DNA of 33,174 nucleotides from Propionicimonas sp. (GTDB lineage: Bacteria; Actinomycetota; Actinomycetes; Propionibacteriales; Propionibacteriaceae): NCBI RefSeq assembly GCF_029975155.1, contig NZ_JARKPQ010000327.1:1-33174 (forward strand), read 5' to 3'. Position 1 is the first letter of the stretch. The number at the start of each line of letters is the position of its first letter. The notes under the pieces were generated by a model. That model saw only the letters and a list, made by a program, of their open reading frames with translations. It did no database searches and was not told where the DNA came from. Below are positions 17,619-26,902 of this stretch, piece after piece. A program made the position numbers and the translations under genes.

Positions 17619-18691
17619 CGATCCTCCCGCTCGAAGGACGCCAGCACGGCCAGCACCCGGTCATTGGTGGCCGGATCGGCCAGGGTCACCCGGACGCCGT
17701 CGCCCGCGTAGCCGCGCACCATCACCCCGGCGGCGGCGCAGGCCGCGACCAGCCGCTCGCGCTCCGCGTCCCCACAGCGCAGCCAGAAGAAGTTCGCCTC
17801 GCCGGTCGGCACCGCCCAGCCGAGGTCGCGCGCCGCGGCCTCCACCCGTGGCCGTTCCGCGACGACCGCCGCGGACCGCGCGGCGACCTCCTCCGCGGCG
17901 TCGAGGGCGGCCAGCGCCGCTGCCTCCGCCACGCTGCTGACCGAGAACGGCACCTGCGTGCGGCGCAGTCCCTCCGCGATCTCCGGACGCGCGATCGCGT
18001 AACCGACCCGCAGTCCGGCCAGCCCGTAGGCCTTGGAGAACGTCCGCAGCAGGCACAGGTTCGGGTACTCCCGGTACAGCGCCACGGTGTCCTGCTCGCC
18101 GGCCATGAACTCCCGGTACGCCTCGTCCAGCACCACCAGCACGCTGGTCGGCACCGTCTCGAGGAACGCGGCCAGGGCCTCCAGCGTGATCGCCGTCCCG
18201 GTCGGGTTGTTCGGTGAACAGAGCAGCACGGCCTTCGTCCGGGGCGTGATCGCCGCCGTCATCGCCGGCAGGTCGTGGCCCTCGTCGGACGTGAGCGGGA
18301 CGCGGACGGCGTTCGCCCCGGCGATCTGGCACAGGATCGGGTACGCCTCGAACGAGCGCCACGCGAACACCACGTCGTCGCCGGCGTCGCAGACCGCGGC
18401 CACCAGCTGGGACAGCACGCCCACGCTGCCCGGACCGACCGCCACCTCCTCGATCCCCACACCGTTGAGTTCGGCCAGCCGCGCCCGTAGCCGGGTCGCG
18501 CCCATGTCCGGGTAGCGGTTCACCGTCGTCGCGGCGGCCGCGATCGCGTCCAGCACCCCGGGCAGCGGCGGGTAGTGGCTCTCGTTGGACGCCAGGGCGG
18601 CCACCTCGGCACCGGAGGCCTTCCGTCCGGCGACATAGGCGGGAAGCGCCGCGACGGCTGTGCGGAGCCGGGGGAGCGAGTCGTTGTCCAC
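17615..18691 (-). CDS. Histidinol-phosphate/aromatic aminotransferase (HisC/Pat type)
   Basis: PLP-dependent class I/II aminotransferase of 358 residues. ALASNESHYPPLPGV near the N-terminus, RYPDMGATRLRARLAE, CSPNNPTGT, VLDEAYREF and the PLP lysine in RTFSKAYGLAGLRVGYA are all visible. HisC and the actinobacterial aromatic aminotransferase Pat are hard to separate by eye. The lone position away from other his genes and the divergent Lrp regulator favour Pat. I chose GTG 18691 because GAAAGG lies six bases upstream; ATG 18715, eight codons further out, has no such site. The downstream YitT-like gene overlaps its stop. Confidence 0.85.
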   Translation of the reverse strand: MDNDSLPRLRTAVAALPAYVAGRKASGAEVAALASNESHYPPLPGVLDAIAAAATTVNRYPDMGATRLRARLAELNGVGIEEVAVGPGSVGVLSQLVAAVCDAGDDVVFAWRSFEAYPILCQIAGANAVRVPLTSDEGHDLPAMTAAITPRTKAVLLCSPNNPTGTAITLEALAAFLETVPTSVLVVLDEAYREFMAGEQDTVALYREYPNLCLLRTFSKAYGLAGLRVGYAIARPEIAEGLRRTQVPFSVSSVAEAAALAALDAAEEVAARSAAVVAERPRVEAAARDLGWAVPTGEANFFWLRCGDAERERLVAACAAAGVMVRGYAGDGVRVTLADPATNDRVLAVLASFEREDR

Positions 18692-18764
18692 GGTCGACCT
18701 TTCTGTTGCCGTCATGGTGGCGAGCGGACGGCACCCTGCGCAACCTCGCTGCACGACCTTGGGC

Positions 18765-18804
18765 ACTATGCTTCCCTGAACCGTTCAGGACGTGCATGAT
18801 GCAC
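18765..18804. promoter_or_regulatory. lrp promoter with two adjacent perfect 13-bp palindromes
   Basis: TATGCT (18767-18772) is a good -10 for the rightward Lrp gene. Directly after it are CTGAACCGTTCAG (18776-18788) and GTGCATGATGCAC (18792-18804). Each is a perfect 6-base inverted repeat around one central base, with centres 16 bases apart. The second covers the ATG at 18796. Autoregulation by the encoded Lrp/AsnC protein is the simplest reading. Leftward CATAGT overlaps the same -10 and could serve the aminotransferase gene. Confidence 0.55.
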
Positions 18805-19290
18805 AGCATGAGCCTGATCGACCCCCTCGACGCCCGGATCCTGCTGGCGCTCGACGACGATCCCGACGCCACCACGCTCGCGGTGTCGCGCACGCTCGGC
18901 GTTTCCCGCAACACCGTGCAGGCCCGGCTGAAGCGGATGGCGAGGGTGTCCGCGCTCCGCGACTTCGGGCAGCGGGTCGACCCGGCGGCGCTCGGCTACC
19001 CGCTGGTCGCGTTCATCTCGCTCGAGATCAGCCAGTCCCTCGGCGACGCTGCCGCGGAAGGCTTGATCGCCCTGCCGGAGGTGGTCGAGATCCACTCCAC
19101 GAGCGGTGACGCGGACATGCTGGTGAAGGTCGTCGCCCGCGATACCACCCACCTCTACCGGGTCACCAACGACATGCTCGTGATCCCCGGCGTGAAACGC
19201 AGCAGCACGTCGATCTCGCTGGCCGAGGTCCTGCCCACCCGGCTGCGCACGCTGCTGGAGGTCGTCGCCGCCGGACCGCAGCACGCATGA
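18796..19290 (+). CDS. Lrp/AsnC family transcriptional regulator
   Basis: DNA-binding regulator of 164 residues. LIDPLDARILLALDDDPDATT and VSRTLGVSRNTVQARLKRM form the N-terminal helix-turn-helix (about 6-50). The rest is the ligand-binding RAM/ACT-like domain (VAFISLEISQS, STSGDADMLVKVVARDTTHLY). These proteins respond to amino acids and form octamers. ATG 18796 has AGGA five bases upstream. ATG 18808 is the alternative, and would leave the palindrome GTGCATGATGCAC fully outside the gene. It is divergent from the aminotransferase gene, a likely target. The DUF2332 gene overlaps its stop (ATGA). Confidence 0.92.
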   Translation: MMHSMSLIDPLDARILLALDDDPDATTLAVSRTLGVSRNTVQARLKRMARVSALRDFGQRVDPAALGYPLVAFISLEISQSLGDAAAEGLIALPEVVEIHSTSGDADMLVKVVARDTTHLYRVTNDMLVIPGVKRSSTSISLAEVLPTRLRTLLEVVAAGPQHA

Positions 19291-20339
19291 CCGACCTGGC
19301 CGCCCGGTTCGCCGCGTTCTCGCGCGTGACCCGTCGTCGCGCCCCGCTCTACTCACGGCTGAGCGCCGGCATCGCCGGGTCCGCGCTGGTCGGCCAGCTG
19401 TTCAGGGACGCCCCGGAGCCCGCGCGCGTGCCGGTGAACCTGTTCGCCGCCGTCCACTTCCTGCTGCTGGACCAGCCGGACGCGCCGTTGGCCCGCTTCT
19501 ATCCCGACCTCGCCGCCGAGCCCGACGCGGACGACCCCGTCCCGGCGTTCCTGGAGTTCTGCGCGGAGCGGGCCGAGCCGCTGCGCGCGCTGCTGGCGTC
19601 CCGGCTGCCGCAGACCAACGAGGTCGGACGGTCGGCCCTGCTGCTCGCGGGCCTGGCGCAGCTCGGGGACGAGCCGCTGGCGCTGCTGGACGTCGGCGCG
19701 AGCGCCGGCCTGAACCTCCTCCTCGACCGCTTCGCCTACCTGGACGCGCAGGGCAACCGGCTGGGGAGTTCGACAGTCACTGTGGCCTCATCGGTGCGCG
19801 GCGACCGTCCCGGTGCGGCCGGTCCGCACGGATTGGCCGACCGATTCCCGGCGATCTCGGCCCGGCTGGGGCTGGACGCCGCCCCGGTCGATCCGGCGGA
19901 TCCGGAGTCCGTGCGCTGGCTGGAGGCGTGCATGTGGCCGGACCAGGCCGACCGGCTCGCCCGGTTGCGGGCGGCGATCGCGCTTCTTCGTGAGCGCCCG
20001 GTCACGGTCCGGAGGGGAGACGCGGTGGACGGCCTCGCTGCAGCCCTGGCAGATCTCGATGCGGGGACGCCGGTGGTCACGACCAGCTGGACGCTGTGCT
20101 ACCTCGACCCCGACCGCCAGCGGGCGTTCGCCGCCGAAGTGGATCGGCTCGGCGGCTCCATCGACCTCACGTGGCTCTGGGCCGAGGCGCCCGCGCAGGT
20201 GGCCGTCCTGCCCGTCCCGGACGCGCTCGCAGACGACCATGCGACGCTGCTCGGCGTGACAACCTGGCGGGGCCGCGTCCGCACGGATCGGGTGCTGGCC
20301 CGCTGCCACGACCACGGGGCCTGGCTGAACTGGTACTGA
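19287..20339 (+). CDS. DUF2332 family protein
   Basis: Product of 350 residues matching the actinobacterial DUF2332 family, which has no established function. LLDVGASAGLNLLLDRFAY (about residues 132-150) looks like the nucleotide-binding glycine motif of a Rossmann or methyltransferase fold. TSWTLCYLDPDRQRAF and DLTWLWAEAP are further conserved stretches. No signal peptide or membrane segment is seen, so it is probably cytoplasmic. The start overlaps the lrp stop by four bases (ATGA), so it is co-translated with the regulator and probably subject to the same control. A methyltransferase role is only a suggestion. Confidence 0.85.
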   Translation: MTDLAARFAAFSRVTRRRAPLYSRLSAGIAGSALVGQLFRDAPEPARVPVNLFAAVHFLLLDQPDAPLARFYPDLAAEPDADDPVPAFLEFCAERAEPLRALLASRLPQTNEVGRSALLLAGLAQLGDEPLALLDVGASAGLNLLLDRFAYLDAQGNRLGSSTVTVASSVRGDRPGAAGPHGLADRFPAISARLGLDAAPVDPADPESVRWLEACMWPDQADRLARLRAAIALLRERPVTVRRGDAVDGLAAALADLDAGTPVVTTSWTLCYLDPDRQRAFAAEVDRLGGSIDLTWLWAEAPAQVAVLPVPDALADDHATLLGVTTWRGRVRTDRVLARCHDHGAWLNWY

Positions 20340-20359
20340 GCCCTGATCCATCGTCACCG

Positions 20360-20380
20360 CTCGTCGAGCTTGTCGAGACG
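20360..20380. repeat. Fragment of a common actinobacterial intergenic repeat
   Basis: TCGTCGAGCTTGTCGAGACG resembles, from memory, the GTTGAGCTTGTCGAAAC-type interspersed sequence seen in many actinobacterial genomes. It occurs once here, soon after the DUF2332 gene. The resemblance was not checked by search. Confidence 0.35.
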
Positions 20381-20414
20381 CACTCGTTCGGTGCATCCGG
20401 GCTGAACCGGAGCG

Positions 20415-20439
20415 GTTTGACCCCGCCGCGTGGCGGGTA
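20415..20439 (+). promoter_or_regulatory. Stress-sigma-like promoter of the DUF6458-type gene
   Basis: GTTT (20415-20418) and GGGTA (20435-20439) are 16 bases apart, matching the GTTT-N14-16-GGGTA pattern of actinobacterial SigB/SigF-type promoters. A 9-base inverted repeat TTGACCCCG/CGGGGTCAA (20417-20425 and 20446-20454) overlaps it. The start codon follows at 20473 with GAGGAG before it. Confidence 0.5.
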
Positions 20440-20472
20440 CGCGACCGGGGTCAACGACCCGAGGAGCAGACC

Positions 20473-20685
20473 ATGTCAACGACCACCGGATCCGGTATCG
20501 CACTGCTGGTGATCGGAGCCATCCTGGCGTTCGCCGTGAAGGACTCGATCCCCGGCGTCAGCCTGACCATCATCGGCTACATCTGCCTCGGCGCCGGCGT
20601 GCTCGCCATCATCCTCGGCCTGGTCACGAACGCCCAGGCCAGCAAGCGCACGAACGTCGTCGAGCACCGCGACGACAGGATCTGA
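20473..20685 (+). CDS. Small two-helix membrane protein, DUF6458-like
   Basis: Product of 70 residues. GSGIALLVIGAILAFAV and VSLTIIGYICLGAGVLAIIL form two membrane helices, followed by a short charged tail ending EHRDDRI. This pattern fits the small actinobacterial DUF6458 family of unknown function. ATG 20473 has a clear GAGGAG ribosome-binding site. The promoter resembles a stress-sigma promoter, so induction under stress is a fair inference. The stop codon lies in a hairpin shared with the convergent lipoprotein gene. Confidence 0.85.
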   Translation: MSTTTGSGIALLVIGAILAFAVKDSIPGVSLTIIGYICLGAGVLAIILGLVTNAQASKRTNVVEHRDDRI

Positions 20686-20698
20686 CGAGGCCCGTCAG
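20682..20698. terminator. Hairpin containing two convergent stop codons
   Basis: CTGACG (20682-20687) pairs with CGTCAG (20693-20698) around a five-base loop. The plus-strand TGA (20683-20685) and the minus-strand stop (20695-20697) are both inside the stem. It is short and lacks a T tract, so strength is uncertain. Confidence 0.45.
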
Positions 20699-21000
20699 GG
20701 AATGGTGACGGTTTGGTGCCAGCAGATTTCGCCGGGGTCCTTCACCACGGTTGTGCCGGTGCTGTCGACGATCAGCCAGTCCGAGCCACACGTGTCCTTC
20801 TGGAGCATAGAGACCCCGGTCGTAGTGTGGGGCGGGAGCGGCTCGCGAGTCTTGCCCTCCGCAGCGCGCGCGACCAACAGGAGCTCCTGGTCGGTGTTGT
20901 TCTCGAAATACACGTCGGGCCTTTCGAAGGTCTCGAAACAGCCGGCCAGGCCGACGCATATGAGAACGCCGGTGAAGGCGGCGACGATCCGCTTGTGCAT
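20695..21000 (-). CDS. Small putative lipoprotein
   Basis: Product of 101 residues. MHKRIVAAFTGVLICVGLAG followed by Cys 21 is a clear lipoprotein signal with lipobox GLAGC. The mature part (DVYFENNTDQELLLVA, then CGSDWLIVDSTG) looks like a small beta-rich domain with two later cysteines that could pair. I do not recognise a family. I chose ATG 21000 over an upstream in-frame start at 21027 because AGAGGAG lies eight bases before it and the signal peptide then begins properly. Codons are less GC-rich than in neighbouring metabolic genes, as in the metalloprotease region that follows. Confidence 0.75.
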   Translation of the reverse strand: MHKRIVAAFTGVLICVGLAGCFETFERPDVYFENNTDQELLLVARAAEGKTREPLPPHTTTGVSMLQKDTCGSDWLIVDSTGTTVVKDPGEICWHQTVTIP

Positions 21001-21098
21001 GGAAGTGCTCCTCTCTGGCGGGTTCAACCCTAGGGCGGATGGTTGCTCGTTGCTGGGCTTCGCGAAGACAGCCTGTTGAGGCTTAGGTACCGCCGGGT

Positions 21099-23742
21099 CT
21101 AGCCGGCTTCGTGGTAGCCGGCCAGAACGACGTGGGTGCCGTTGTCGGTGGTTGGGACGGTGACGATGGCTCGGGTGGTGGCGCCCAAGGCGTTGAGGGC
21201 CGTATTGGCGGCGCCGGCGCTGTCGGCGAAGCCGTAGTACAGCGAGAATTGCACGTCGCCGACGGTGTTGTCGTGTGCATCGACGTTGATGTCGGCGGCG
21301 AACCCGAGCGTGTAGGCGTCGTACCAGCCATCGGCTGTCAGGGTCGACCAGTCGTAGTGCGGTAGCGGCGTGGTCGGGTCATCGGGGTCGCCGTTGGCGT
21401 CGTCGGGATAAACCCAGAACATGTTGTTGGTTGCATCGATCACATCGTCGTTGCCCTTGTTGACGGTTGCTGTGTAGCCGGTGACATCGTGGTTGAGGCC
21501 TTCACCGTCGACCTCCAGCGGCAGGACCCGCCGATAGACCAGCGGCAAGGTGCCGACGTTGTAGAGCGGCTGGATGGTCACGTCCAGCCGATACACCCGC
21601 GGGTTGGTGGACGGTGCCCAATGCTGGACCAGCCGGTAGCGGTCATCCAGGCGGACGATCGAGGTGGCCTCGCTGGAGGTGTATTGGAAACTCTCGAGCT
21701 CATCCAGGCCGAAGCTGGAACCTCCGTAAAGGAAATGGACCCACGTCTCGGGGATTCCCTCCACGTCGAGTTCGGGTCGGCCACTGACCGCCCTTCGCCG
21801 ATATCAGGGCGTCGGCAAGTCTGATGCCAGGCATCCCGGATCGCATCGAATTCGGCCGCTTCATCGATCAGACCCACTCCTACCGGGGGCAGAACCGTCG
21901 AGCGTGCGACCGCGGACCGACAGACCTCTTCACGCAGGCTGACGCCCAAGCCCAGGCTGCCGTCGGCGTTCACGCCCAATTTCAACACGCCGTTGCCGAT
22001 CACGGCACCGGCAGGCTGCCCGCGCCACGACACACGGTAGGTGGTGGCGCTGCCGCGCAGGTCGCTGCCGTGGTTGACCATCGCCAAGGTGGCGTGGCCG
22101 CAGTCGCCGGGGATCAGAACCTCCAGCGTGGTGGTCTCCGAACCGTAGCGACGTCTCTGGTCGACATTGCAGGTCTCGCCGCCGGGGGTGTCCTTCCACG
22201 CCCACAGGTTCACCTCCTCGTCGACTGACACGCTGTCGTCGAAGGTGAGGGACAGCAGCGCACCAGACGCGCCGGGCCCGACACTGAGATCGAAGTCCAC
22301 GAAACCAACACCGCCGGGCACAAGCTCGTAGGCGATCTCGCCGGGCGAACTGATGGACGCCGAGAATTGAGACGGCCGGCCGGGCGTCTCGAATCTGCTG
22401 CACCAAGTGGCGACGATGCCGCCCTCAAGGTGCCACCACTCCGAACTCGAGTGCGTGTCGCACATCGTATAGACCGCAAGCCACAGCGGGTTGATCAGAT
22501 CATTGAGCGAGGAACTGTTCTCCCAAAGTGCGTCGTTGATCTGAGAGTAGCCGTCCAGATAGAACGGGTTCAGCGCAACGAACGACTCCCTTACGAAGTC
22601 GTTGGAGGTCCGCTGGGTGAAGAACTCCACCACCGGCGCCGCCCCATAGGCACGCGGACCGCTTATCGCGCCCGATGTGGAGGTGCCTGATGCGACCAGC
22701 CCATTGGCCACGTCGCTGTGGAACACGGGCAGCCAATCCACCTCGGCGCCAGATTGGGTCTTTCCCGCGGCGAGAATGTCGGCGGCGTAGTGCGAAACCG
22801 CCCAGTTGGCGGTCGACTCCATCCAGGGGTTGATGTTGTACACGCTCGCGACAACCAAGGGAAAGCTCAGAAGGAGCGTTGGAGACAGGTAGCGCCATTG
22901 GAACTGGTGGAACATCTCGTGAGGCACCAGCCAGTCGAGGTCCGCCGATGGCACGTCGTTGCCGCACCTGATGGTGGCATCGGGCCACGAGCCACACAGA
23001 TACGGCTTGTTGGGGACGTCGAAGGGCCTGATCTCGGCGAGGTCATAGTTGATCGAGATGTTGACGACGTCACTTGTTGGGATCATGCCGAGCGTGTTGC
23101 GGTAGTAGTTCCAGGAGTTGTCGGCCTGGTCGGCCCACTGCTCGATGTAATCCGGCACTCCGTCGGAGTCATCGTCGGCCGCCTCGTCGGTGGACAGTTG
23201 TTCCGCCGTGCAGCCGATGGCAGAATGACTGCCGGAGTAGGTGCATGAGTGCGTTCCTGAGATCAATGTGCAGTTCAGCGTGCCGGCAGGAACGTGCCGT
23301 GGCGCGGGCTGTGTTGAGGAGTCCAGACTCGCGCCCACGATCGCGCCCAACACCATCAAGTCGGTCTCGGTCGTGGCGCTGGTGAGACGGTGGGTCTTTG
23401 CCACCGAGGTCGGGTCAGACACCATCTGGTTCGCCAACTGGGCAGCCTCACGCTTGCTGAGCTTGCCGCCGGTCAGGTCGGAGATCAGCGTCCTGACCGG
23501 CTTCGACAGGTCGCTAGGCACCTTGCGCGCGCTGGCCGGTATGGATCGCGACCGGGTCGGCTTCTTGAGGCGTGGCCGATCCGGATCGGGCTCCGCCGGC
23601 AGTCCATCACGCGTTCCGCCGGAAGGGCCGGGCCGAGGACTACTGGCGACAGGAGGGGGCGAAGGTTCCGCCGCAGCACTCGGAGCGCACAGCCCCAAGA
23701 TGATCAGGGTAGGACAACTGCGGTAACGGTGGCACCACGCAT
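21099..23742 (-). pseudogene. Secreted HExxH metalloprotease (MXAN_6640-like), two frame breaks
   Basis: Three frames together give one secreted protein of about 880 residues. ATG 23742, with AAGGGAG upstream, starts MRGATVTAVV and then hits a stop at 23704-23706. A one-base shift continues the signal peptide as TLIILGLCAPSAAAEP. The second frame holds DDDSDGVPDYIEQW, then the zinc motif HEMFHQF (HExxH at 22908-22922) and WMESTANW with a likely third ligand. This order resembles the MXAN_6640-type putative metalloproteases. Near 21765-21790 another one-base shift is needed to enter the frame ELDVEGIPETWVHFLYGG, which runs to 21099. Both shifts have the same sense (one base missing), so decay or sequencing error is likely. 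Codon use is more AT-rich than its surroundings, suggesting transfer. Confidence 0.7.
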
Positions 23743-23925
23743 CTGGCTCAACTCCCTTGTCGAATCCTGTGCAGGACGCTAACACCCGGAGGCGCACGGC
23801 GCAGGAGAGTCAACAAACTAGCGATTCGCCCATTCGGGGTGGGAGCGGCTTTGAGCCACAGGAGGACGAGACCCGCTGAGTGCGCAGTCCTTGTCCACCC
23901 TGAGGACGTACCACTCTCCCGTCCG

Positions 23926-24651
23926 TCAGCCCTCGCCGCCGTTGCGGCGCAGCACCTCGCTGAGCCGCTCGGCGGCGGCGATCACTGCCGGGGCGTGGAG
24001 TCGTCCCGGCTGACGGGAGAGGCGTTCGATCGGGCCGGAGACGCTCACGGCGGCGATCACCTTGCCACTGGGGGAGCGGACGGGCGCGGACACCGACGCC
24101 ACTCCGGGCTCCCGTTCGGCGACGGACTGTGCCCAGCCGCGGCGGCGGACGGTGGCCAGCGCGACGGCGGAGAAGGACGAGTTCTGCAGCCCGCGCTGGA
24201 TCCGCTCGGGATCCTCCCAGGCCAGCAGCACCTGGGCCGCGGAACCGGCGCTCATGGTCAACTGGGCGCCCACGGGAATCGTGTCCCGCAGGCCGGACGG
24301 GCGCTCCGCCGCCGCCGCGCACACCCTCATGTCGCCCTGGCGCCGGTACAGTTGCGCGGACTCGCCGGTGATGTCCCGCAGCCGCGCCAGCACGGGGCCG
24401 GCCGTGGCCAGCAGACGGTCCTCGCCGGCCGCCGAGGCCAGTTCGGTCAGGCGCGGGCCGAGCACGAACCGTCCCTGCAGGTCGCGGCTGACGAGGCGGT
24501 GGTGCTCGAGGGCGACGGCGAGCCGATGGGCTGTGGGGCGGGCGAGCCCGGTCGCGGTGACGAGTCCGGCGAGGGTGGTCGGGCCCTGCTCCAGGGCGGT
24601 CAGCACGAGTGCCGCCTTGTCCAGAACGCCGACGCCGCTTGAGTTGTCCAT
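23926..24651 (-). CDS. ndgR: IclR family regulator of leucine biosynthesis (NdgR/LtbR type)
   Basis: Regulator of 241 residues. The N-terminus MDNSSGVGVLDKAALVLTAL and the helix-turn-helix TTLAGLVTATGLARPTAHRL closely match, from memory, Streptomyces NdgR and its corynebacterial relative LtbR. The C-terminal IclR effector domain contains RRQGDMRVCAAAAERPSGLR and VSAPVRSPSGKVIAAVSVSGP. In those organisms it controls leuCD and other branched-chain amino acid genes, and its position divergent from leuC fits. ATG 24651 has no ribosome-binding site. CAGTCT six bases upstream is a weak -10, so it may be leaderless. Confidence 0.93.
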   Translation of the reverse strand: MDNSSGVGVLDKAALVLTALEQGPTTLAGLVTATGLARPTAHRLAVALEHHRLVSRDLQGRFVLGPRLTELASAAGEDRLLATAGPVLARLRDITGESAQLYRRQGDMRVCAAAAERPSGLRDTIPVGAQLTMSAGSAAQVLLAWEDPERIQRGLQNSSFSAVALATVRRRGWAQSVAEREPGVASVSAPVRSPSGKVIAAVSVSGPIERLSRQPGRLHAPAVIAAAERLSEVLRRNGGEG

Positions 24652-24739
24652 AGGATAAGACTGCCGTCTCGCATCATGATATGCAAGCTGTTAGGGTGGA
24701 GCGGTTACGAGAGCACACAGCTGCGGTATGGAGGGTCCG
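24652..24739. promoter_or_regulatory. ndgR-leuC divergent control region
   Basis: Less GC-rich than its flanks. GCATCATGATATGC (24671-24684) is a near-palindrome centred on ATCATGAT, and GACTGCCGTCTC lies just before it. An NdgR operator here is expected from the family. GGAGGG at 24730-24735 is the leuC ribosome-binding site. No clear -35/-10 pair for leuC was settled. Confidence 0.45.
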
Positions 24740-26137
<1,398 letters not shown>

Positions 26138-26147
26138 GGAAGCAGCA

Positions 26148-26753
26148 ATGGACACCTTCACCACCCACACCGGCGTCGCCGTCCCGCTGCGCCGCAGCAA
26201 CGTCGACACCGACCAGATCATCCCCGCGGTCTACCTGAAGCGGGTCACCCGCACCGGGTTCGAGGACGGCCTGTTCGCGGCCTGGCGCGGCGACTCCGAC
26301 TTCGTGCTCAACCAGGCGCCGTACACGGCCGGCTCGATCCTGGTCGCCGGACCCGACTTCGGCACCGGCTCGTCGCGCGAGCACGCGGTCTGGGCGCTGC
26401 AGAACTACGGCTTCAAGGTCGTGATCGGCTCCCGCTTCGGGGACATCTTCCGCAGCAACTCTGGCAAGGCCGGCCTGGTCATCGCCACCGTCGACCAGGA
26501 CGTCGTCGAGAAGCTCTGGGAGATCGCCGAGAGCGAGCCCGGCATCACCTTCACCGTCGACCTGCACCACCGCACGATCGAGGCGGCCGACAACGTCTTC
26601 GAGTTCACCATCGACGACTACACCCGCCACCGCCTGCTGGAGGGCCTGGACGACATCGGCCTCACCCTGCAGCACGCGGACGAGATCGCCGCCTACGAAG
26701 CCCGCCGTCCGGCCTGGCTCCCGCGCACGCTGCCCGCCAGGACCGCCGGCTGA
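26148..26753 (+). CDS. leuD: 3-isopropylmalate dehydratase small subunit
   Basis: Swivel-domain partner of LeuC, 201 residues (usual length). [17 protein letters not shown] near the N-terminus and [17 protein letters not shown] (the substrate-facing loop) identify it. [11 protein letters not shown] is also conserved. AAGGAAGCA precedes ATG 26148. It is co-transcribed with leuC. Its stop TGA is the first codon of a 33-bp palindrome. Confidence 0.97.
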   Translation: MDTFTTHTGVAVPLRRSNVDTDQIIPAVYLKRVTRTGFEDGLFAAWRGDSDFVLNQAPYTAGSILVAGPDFGTGSSREHAVWALQNYGFKVVIGSRFGDIFRSNSGKAGLVIATVDQDVVEKLWEIAESEPGITFTVDLHHRTIEAADNVFEFTIDDYTRHRLLEGLDDIGLTLQHADEIAAYEARRPAWLPRTLPARTAG

Positions 26754-26783
26754 ACGGAAAGGGGACGGGTCCCTTTCCGTTCA
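26751..26783. repeat. 33-bp stop-codon palindrome, copy A
   Basis: Starts on the leuD TGA. The arms TGAACGGAAAGGG and CCCTTTCCGTTCA are perfect 13-base inverted repeats around GACGGGT. Copies B and C follow at 26795 and 26853; D is at 29782 and a divergent E at 14159. It probably acts as a terminator or mRNA 3' end stabiliser and looks like a REP-type mobile repeat. Confidence 0.85.
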
Positions 26784-26794
26784 CCCAGACCGGC

Positions 26795-26827
26795 TGAACG
26801 ATAAGGGGACGGGTCCCTTTCCGTTCA
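26795..26827. repeat. 33-bp palindrome, copy B (tandem with A)
   Basis: Same orientation as A, 44 bases further on, with two differences in the left arm (GATAAGGGG). The preceding GGC is also the end of leuD, so B looks like a duplication that included the last bases of the gene. Confidence 0.85.
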
Positions 26828-26852
26828 CTTTTCGCCGACGAATGGTTGAGAG

Positions 26853-26885
26853 TGAACGGTAAAAGAACCGTCCCCTTTCCGTTCA
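26853..26885. repeat. 33-bp palindrome, copy C (inverted)
   Basis: Orientation is opposite to A and B (core ACCGTCCCC). The left arm is degenerate (GGTAAAAGAA). The A of an ATG begins on its last base, 18 bases before the plsC GTG start. With B it makes a head-to-head pair. Confidence 0.8.
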
Positions 26886-26902
26886 TGTGCCATGATCCCG
26901 GC

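Noticed and set aside
21099..21764. An independent 221-codon gene on the minus strand
   Set aside because: Its frame lacks a ribosome-binding site and protein-like sequence continues upstream of its first start (ELDVEGIPETW), so it is better seen as the 3' part of the disrupted metalloprotease.
21765..23733. Programmed frameshifting in the metalloprotease
   Set aside because: No slippery heptamer, pseudoknot or Shine-Dalgarno-like stimulator was seen at either junction, and two such events in one gene are improbable.
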